64,000 nt of DNA from Pyruvatibacter sp. GTDB taxonomy: Bacteria > Pseudomonadota > Alphaproteobacteria > CGMCC-115125. Numbering within the stretch: the first letter of the stretch is position 1; each line of letters starts with the position of its first letter. The notes beneath the pieces are model-generated. The model was not told the DNA's origin, ran no database searches, and saw nothing but the letters and a program-made list of their open reading frames with translations. The DNA lies in NCBI RefSeq assembly GCF_040219635.1, contig NZ_JAVJSC010000004.1, forward strand, positions 372,001-436,000. Direction: 5' to 3'. The position numbers were made by a program, and so were the translations under genes. Of this stretch, positions 60,604 through 64,000 are shown piece by piece.

Positions 60604-61893
60604 ATGAAAGTTCTGGTAGTAGGGTCTGGTGGACGCGAGCACGCGCTGTGCTGGAAGCTGGCGCAAAGCCCGTTGCTGACCAAACTCTATGCCGCCCCCG
60701 GCAATGCGGGCATGGCGCGCAACGCACAGTGCGTGCCCATCAATGCGGACGATGTGGACGCACTGACGCAGTTTGCCCGTGACCAGGCGATTGACCTTGT
60801 GGTCATCGGCCCCGAAGGCCCACTGGTGGCCGGGCTTGCAGACCGTCTGTCAGATATCGGCATTCGTGCGTTCGGGCCAAGCGCCAAGGCCGCGCAGCTT
60901 GAAGGCTCAAAAGCCTTCACCAAGGAAGTGTGTGACCGCGCAAACATTCCAACAGCCGCCTATGGCCGGTTTGATAACGCGGCTGACGCGCTGGCCTATA
61001 CGCGCGCGCGCGGTGCCCCGATTGTCATCAAGGCGGACGGGCTGGCTGCGGGCAAAGGCGTGACCGTTGCAATGGAACTTGCCGAAGCTGAAACAGCAAT
61101 CAGCGACATTTTTTCCGGCCGCTTTGGAGCTGCCGGGGCAGAAGTCGTGGTGGAAGCATTTTTGGACGGCGAAGAAGCCAGCTTCTTCGCTCTGTGCGAC
61201 GGCACCACAGCGCTGCCGCTTGCAACTGCCCAGGACCACAAGCGCGTGGGCGACGGCGACACCGGAGCCAACACCGGCGGTATGGGCGCGTACTCGCCTG
61301 CACCCGTGCTTACAGACGACCTTGTCAAAACCGTCATGACACGGATCATTGAGCCGACACTCGCCACCATGAAGGCGGATGGTATGCCTTATACGGGTGT
61401 GCTGTATGCAGGCCTGATGATAACCGACAAAGGCCCGGAACTGATTGAGTATAATGCACGCTTTGGCGACCCGGAATGCCAGGTGCTGATGATGCGCATG
61501 AAGAGCGATCTGCTGCCGCTTCTGGATGCAGCCGCACGGGCGCAGCTTGCCGGTCAAAATGTTGAATGGCACAGCGACCCGGCGCTGACCGTCGTCATGG
61601 CGGCGGGCGGCTATCCTGGCACATACGACAAGGGCACTGTTATTGGTGGGCTGGATGATGCGGCGCGCGACGATGCCGTGGAGATTTTCCATGCAGGCAC
61701 GGCTGAAAAAGACGGGCACATTGTGGCCGCAGGCGGGCGAGTGCTCAATGTGACCGCACGCGGCAAGAGTGTGGCGCAGGCGCAGGCACGCGCCTATGCT
61801 GCAATAGACAAAATCAACTGGCCTGAAGGGTTTTGCAGGCGCGACATAGGCTGGCGCGCGGTGGAACGCGAACACAACAAGACACAGGCCTAG
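60604..61893 (+). CDS. purD: Phosphoribosylamine-glycine ligase
   Basis: PurD joins glycine to phosphoribosylamine in purine synthesis. The 429-aa protein has an ATP-grasp fold with VLVVGSGGREHALCWKL at the start, VIKADGLAAGKGV, EASFFALCDG and GPELIEYNARFGDPECQ. The ATG at 60604 fits the family start. Its substrate glycine is handled also by the gcv system and by glyQ in this window, but no shared regulation is visible. It is followed by an aminoglycoside-phosphotransferase-fold gene. Confidence 0.96.
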   Translation: MKVLVVGSGGREHALCWKLAQSPLLTKLYAAPGNAGMARNAQCVPINADDVDALTQFARDQAIDLVVIGPEGPLVAGLADRLSDIGIRAFGPSAKAAQLEGSKAFTKEVCDRANIPTAAYGRFDNAADALAYTRARGAPIVIKADGLAAGKGVTVAMELAEAETAISDIFSGRFGAAGAEVVVEAFLDGEEASFFALCDGTTALPLATAQDHKRVGDGDTGANTGGMGAYSPAPVLTDDLVKTVMTRIIEPTLATMKADGMPYTGVLYAGLMITDKGPELIEYNARFGDPECQVLMMRMKSDLLPLLDAAARAQLAGQNVEWHSDPALTVVMAAGGYPGTYDKGTVIGGLDDAARDDAVEIFHAGTAEKDGHIVAAGGRVLNVTARGKSVAQAQARAYAAIDKINWPEGFCRRDIGWRAVEREHNKTQA

Positions 61894-61929
61894 GCCTTCC
61901 AAAATACAAAAAACGACACTCAAGGGAGT

Positions 61930-63033
61930 ATGACGATGAGCGACGCGGCACCGGCGGATGACCGCCAGGAGATGTTCTCCGGCACCAAGGATGTAGCAGA
62001 GACCCACCGCTTTGATGAAAGCAAGCTGCACGCCTATATGGCGGACGCAGTGGAAGGCTTTGAAGGCCCCCTGGAAGTGCGCGAGTTCAAGGGCGGGCAA
62101 TCAAATCCCACCTACCAGATTGTGACACCAAAGAAAAAATATGTGCTGCGCCGCAAGCCGCCGGGCAAACTGCTGCCGTCAGCGCATGCCGTTGACCGCG
62201 AATACAAAGCCATTTCAGCGCTCAACGCCACCGACTTTCCCGTGCCGCAGGCCTATGCGCTGTGCGAGGACGAAAGCGTGATCGGCACCATGTTCTATGT
62301 CATGGAAATGGTCGAGGGGCGCATTTTGTGGGAGGCGCTGTTGCCTCAGGAGAGCAAGGAAAATCGTGGCAAAATCTATGACGCCATGAACGAGACCATC
62401 GCCAAACTGCACATGATTGATTACGAGGCCATTGGCCTTGGCGACTTCGGCAAGCCGGGCAACTATTTTGCCCGCCAGATTTCGCGCTGGTCGAAGCAGT
62501 ATGTAGCCAGCGAGACGCAGGACATCCCGGCAATGAACAAGTTGATGGAATGGCTGCCGGGCAACATCCCCGAAGAAGACTCCAACTCGATTGTTCACGG
62601 CGATTACCGGCTGGACAACATGGTGCTGCACCCCACCGAACCACGCGTGCTGGCGGTACTGGACTGGGAGTTGTGCACGCTGGGCCACCCGCTGGGCGAT
62701 TTCACCTATCACACCATGCAATGGAAAATGCCGGGTGCGGGAACCGGCGGCGGCACCGGCTCGCTCAAGGACCACGACCTTGCCGCGCTGGGCATTCCCA
62801 GCTTTGACGATTATGTCAAAGCCTATTGCGATCGTACGGGACGCGACGGGATCGACAATCTCGACTTTTATTACGCCTACAATTTCATGCGCCTTGCGGG
62901 CATTTTGCAGGGCATTGCAGGCCGCGTTCGTGATGGAACCGCCGCCAGCGACCACGCCAAGACAATGGCTGCAAATGTGGCACCGCTGGCAGAAGAAGGC
63001 TGGCTCTATGCACAAAAGGCAGGCGCGGTTTAG
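61930..63033 (+). CDS. Phosphotransferase family protein (APH fold, ACAD10/11-like)
   Basis: A 367-aa kinase-like protein of the aminoglycoside-phosphotransferase fold. The catalytic loop is SIVHGDYRLDNMVL with Asp and Asn, and the metal Asp follows in VLDWELCTLGHPLGDF. An ATP-site GGQSNPTYQI lies near residue 54. This subgroup resembles the kinase domain of ACAD10/11, which acts on hydroxyacyl-CoA in oxidation, so it may phosphorylate such a compound; this is inference. It starts at the ATG at 61930 or 61936 (after GGGAG). Its stop overlaps the convergent MscS stop. Confidence 0.85.
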   Translation: MTMSDAAPADDRQEMFSGTKDVAETHRFDESKLHAYMADAVEGFEGPLEVREFKGGQSNPTYQIVTPKKKYVLRRKPPGKLLPSAHAVDREYKAISALNATDFPVPQAYALCEDESVIGTMFYVMEMVEGRILWEALLPQESKENRGKIYDAMNETIAKLHMIDYEAIGLGDFGKPGNYFARQISRWSKQYVASETQDIPAMNKLMEWLPGNIPEEDSNSIVHGDYRLDNMVLHPTEPRVLAVLDWELCTLGHPLGDFTYHTMQWKMPGAGTGGGTGSLKDHDLAALGIPSFDDYVKAYCDRTGRDGIDNLDFYYAYNFMRLAGILQGIAGRVRDGTAASDHAKTMAANVAPLAEEGWLYAQKAGAV

Positions 63034-64000
63034 TCCGACCGCTGATTTTGCGGCTTCTCACCCTGCTTCGCCATGACTTCGCGCATAGCGTCTCGCAGTC
63101 CGTCTGCGGATGTTATGTGCAGGTCGCGCTGCGGGAACGGGAACTCAATGCCGTTGTCGTGGAACATGTCCCAGATCGCCAGCCGCACGTCACTGGCCAC
63201 ATTGACCACACCTGCTTCGGGATCGTTGACCCAGATGCGCAGTTCAAGGTCCACGGAACTGTCACCAAATCCCATGAGGCGTGTGGCCGGCGGCGGGGTT
63301 TTCAGCACGCGCGCATTTTCCTCAGCAGCACGCATCATCAGATCGAGCGCCTTACGCACATCAGACTGATAGCTGACACCAACGCCTATTTTTAAACGCA
63401 CCGCGCGGTTGGAAAACGACCAGTTGATGACCTGCTGGGTGATAAGATCTTCGTTGGGGATCAGGTACTCTTTGCCATCGCGGGTCACAATCGCTGCGTA
63501 GCGCGCACCCAGTTTTGAAATCCACCCATAGGCTTCACCGATCTCAATCACATCGCCGGGTTTGATTGAGCGATCAAGCAGCAGGATGATGCCGCTGATG
63601 AGGTTGGACACAACCTTTTGCAGGCCAAAGCCGATGCCCACGCCAATGGCACCGGAAAACACGGCGACAGCGGTAAAATCAATACCGATTGAGGTCAGGC
63701 CCACAAGCACGGCAACGGTCAGGAAGCCGATGCGCAGCACCTTGCCCACCAGCACGCGCGCGGCAGGCGTCACGCCTTCTATACGCCGCAACTGCGTTTC
63801 CAGAAGGGTTGAAAAAACCACTGCCACCCAGACAAGCGCCCCGACCAGCACGATGCCGTTGACAACCGTCAGCAGTGAAATGCGCATCTCGCCCGCTGTG
63901 AAGGCCAATGCATCCATTGCGGCAATCAACGGATTGAGCCAGCCCACAATGGCGAGCGCCGCCACAAACCAGATGATGGCACCAGCAAAACGAGTGAGCC
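63030..64000 (-). CDS. MscS-type mechanosensitive ion channel (5' end cut by the window)
   Basis: The C-terminal 320 or so residues of a small-conductance mechanosensitive channel. Hydrophobic spans include WLNPLIAAMDALAF and VNGIVLVGALVWVAVVF. The pore helix is FSGAIGVGIGFGLQKVVSNLISGIILL, the Gly/Ala-rich MscS signature. A cytoplasmic beta domain follows (SIKPGDVIEIGEAYGWISKLGARYAAI). The frame stays open to base 64000, so the start lies outside the window. MscS proteins release solutes after a drop in outside osmolarity. Confidence 0.93.
   Translation of the reverse strand, partial: LTRFAGAIIWFVAALAIVGWLNPLIAAMDALAFTAGEMRISLLTVVNGIVLVGALVWVAVVFSTLLETQLRRIEGVTPAARVLVGKVLRIGFLTVAVLVGLTSIGIDFTAVAVFSGAIGVGIGFGLQKVVSNLISGIILLLDRSIKPGDVIEIGEAYGWISKLGARYAAIVTRDGKEYLIPNEDLITQQVINWSFSNRAVRLKIGVGVSYQSDVRKALDLMMRAAEENARVLKTPPPATRLMGFGDSSVDLELRIWVNDPEAGVVNVASDVRLAIWDMFHDNGIEFPFPQRDLHITSADGLRDAMREVMAKQGEKPQNQRSD

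Noticed and set aside
60907..62100. A 397-aa minus-strand frame opposite purD and the phosphotransferase start
   Set aside because: Covers two recognised genes on the other strand and has no family features.

Overview
The window looks like ordinary chromosome of a GC-rich Gram-negative alphaproteobacterium. The evidence is a CcrM-type GANTC methyltransferase next to rnhB and mutY, an F0-only atp operon with paired b' and b subunits, a two-subunit glycine decarboxylase, lipid A and Kdo genes, and small families common in this class (DUF721, DUF2007, DUF2093, DUF4170). The gene order resembles Hyphomicrobiales/Parvibaculales-type genomes, but the exact order cannot be fixed from the sequence alone. 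I see no rRNA, tRNA, CRISPR array, prophage or classical insertion sequence. The window cuts one gene, a MscS-type channel at the right edge.

Layout. 1-3.3 kb: minus-strand block of glyQ, a small membrane protein, an S49 peptidase, a TrmN6-like methyltransferase and DUF2007, divergent from the polyprenyl synthase at 3.5 kb. 4.5-5.1 kb: a GIY-YIG nuclease gene enclosed by about 111-bp inverted repeats built from REP-like palindromes. 5.1-10 kb: ispE, an MmcQ/YjbR protein, a TPR lipoprotein and ETF-ubiquinone oxidoreductase. 10-14.5 kb: a uracil-DNA glycosylase, a lytic transglycosylase and two TIGR04282/TIGR04283-type glycosyltransferases. 14.5-25.4 kb: a radical SAM protein, an FGE-like lipoprotein, and the DNA-maintenance group rnhB, ccrM, mutY, DUF721/DciA, a DsbA-like lipoprotein and smc. 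25.5-28.4 kb: atpI-B-E-F'-F, closed by a strong terminator. 29.4-34.1 kb: gcvT-H-PA-PB behind a tandem glycine riboswitch. 35-47 kb: ispH, thrB, rnhA, a peroxiredoxin, a DsbD-N protein, algH-like, tldD, gshA, rsmE and ubiA. 47-51 kb: two very small genes, then a TetR-desaturase-methyltransferase run. 51-58 kb: pmbA, a CysQ/inositol-phosphatase-like gene and an envelope-lipid operon (DUF4170, DUF374 acyltransferase, waaA, lpxK, lpxL-like). 57.9-64 kb: an M23 peptidase, DUF2093, xseA, purD, a phosphotransferase and the cut MscS channel.

Themes. Isoprenoid and quinone supply (ispE, ispH, polyprenyl synthase, ubiA) is spread over the window. ETF-QO and a probable ETF-beta lysine methyltransferase both serve fatty-acid oxidation. 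Redox and thiol genes recur (gshA, peroxiredoxin, DsbA-like, DsbD-N, MAPEG).

The most unusual signal is the mirrored REP-flanked GIY-YIG cassette at 4522-5061. Three gene-less inverted REP pairs and one solo copy with related cores lie elsewhere in the window. Other points worth a second look are six GANTC sites packed into the ccrM leader, a uracil-DNA glycosylase missing two of the four usual iron-sulfur ligands, two matched palindromic operators in front of the TetR gene, and a likely CTG start codon in the DUF374 acyltransferase gene.
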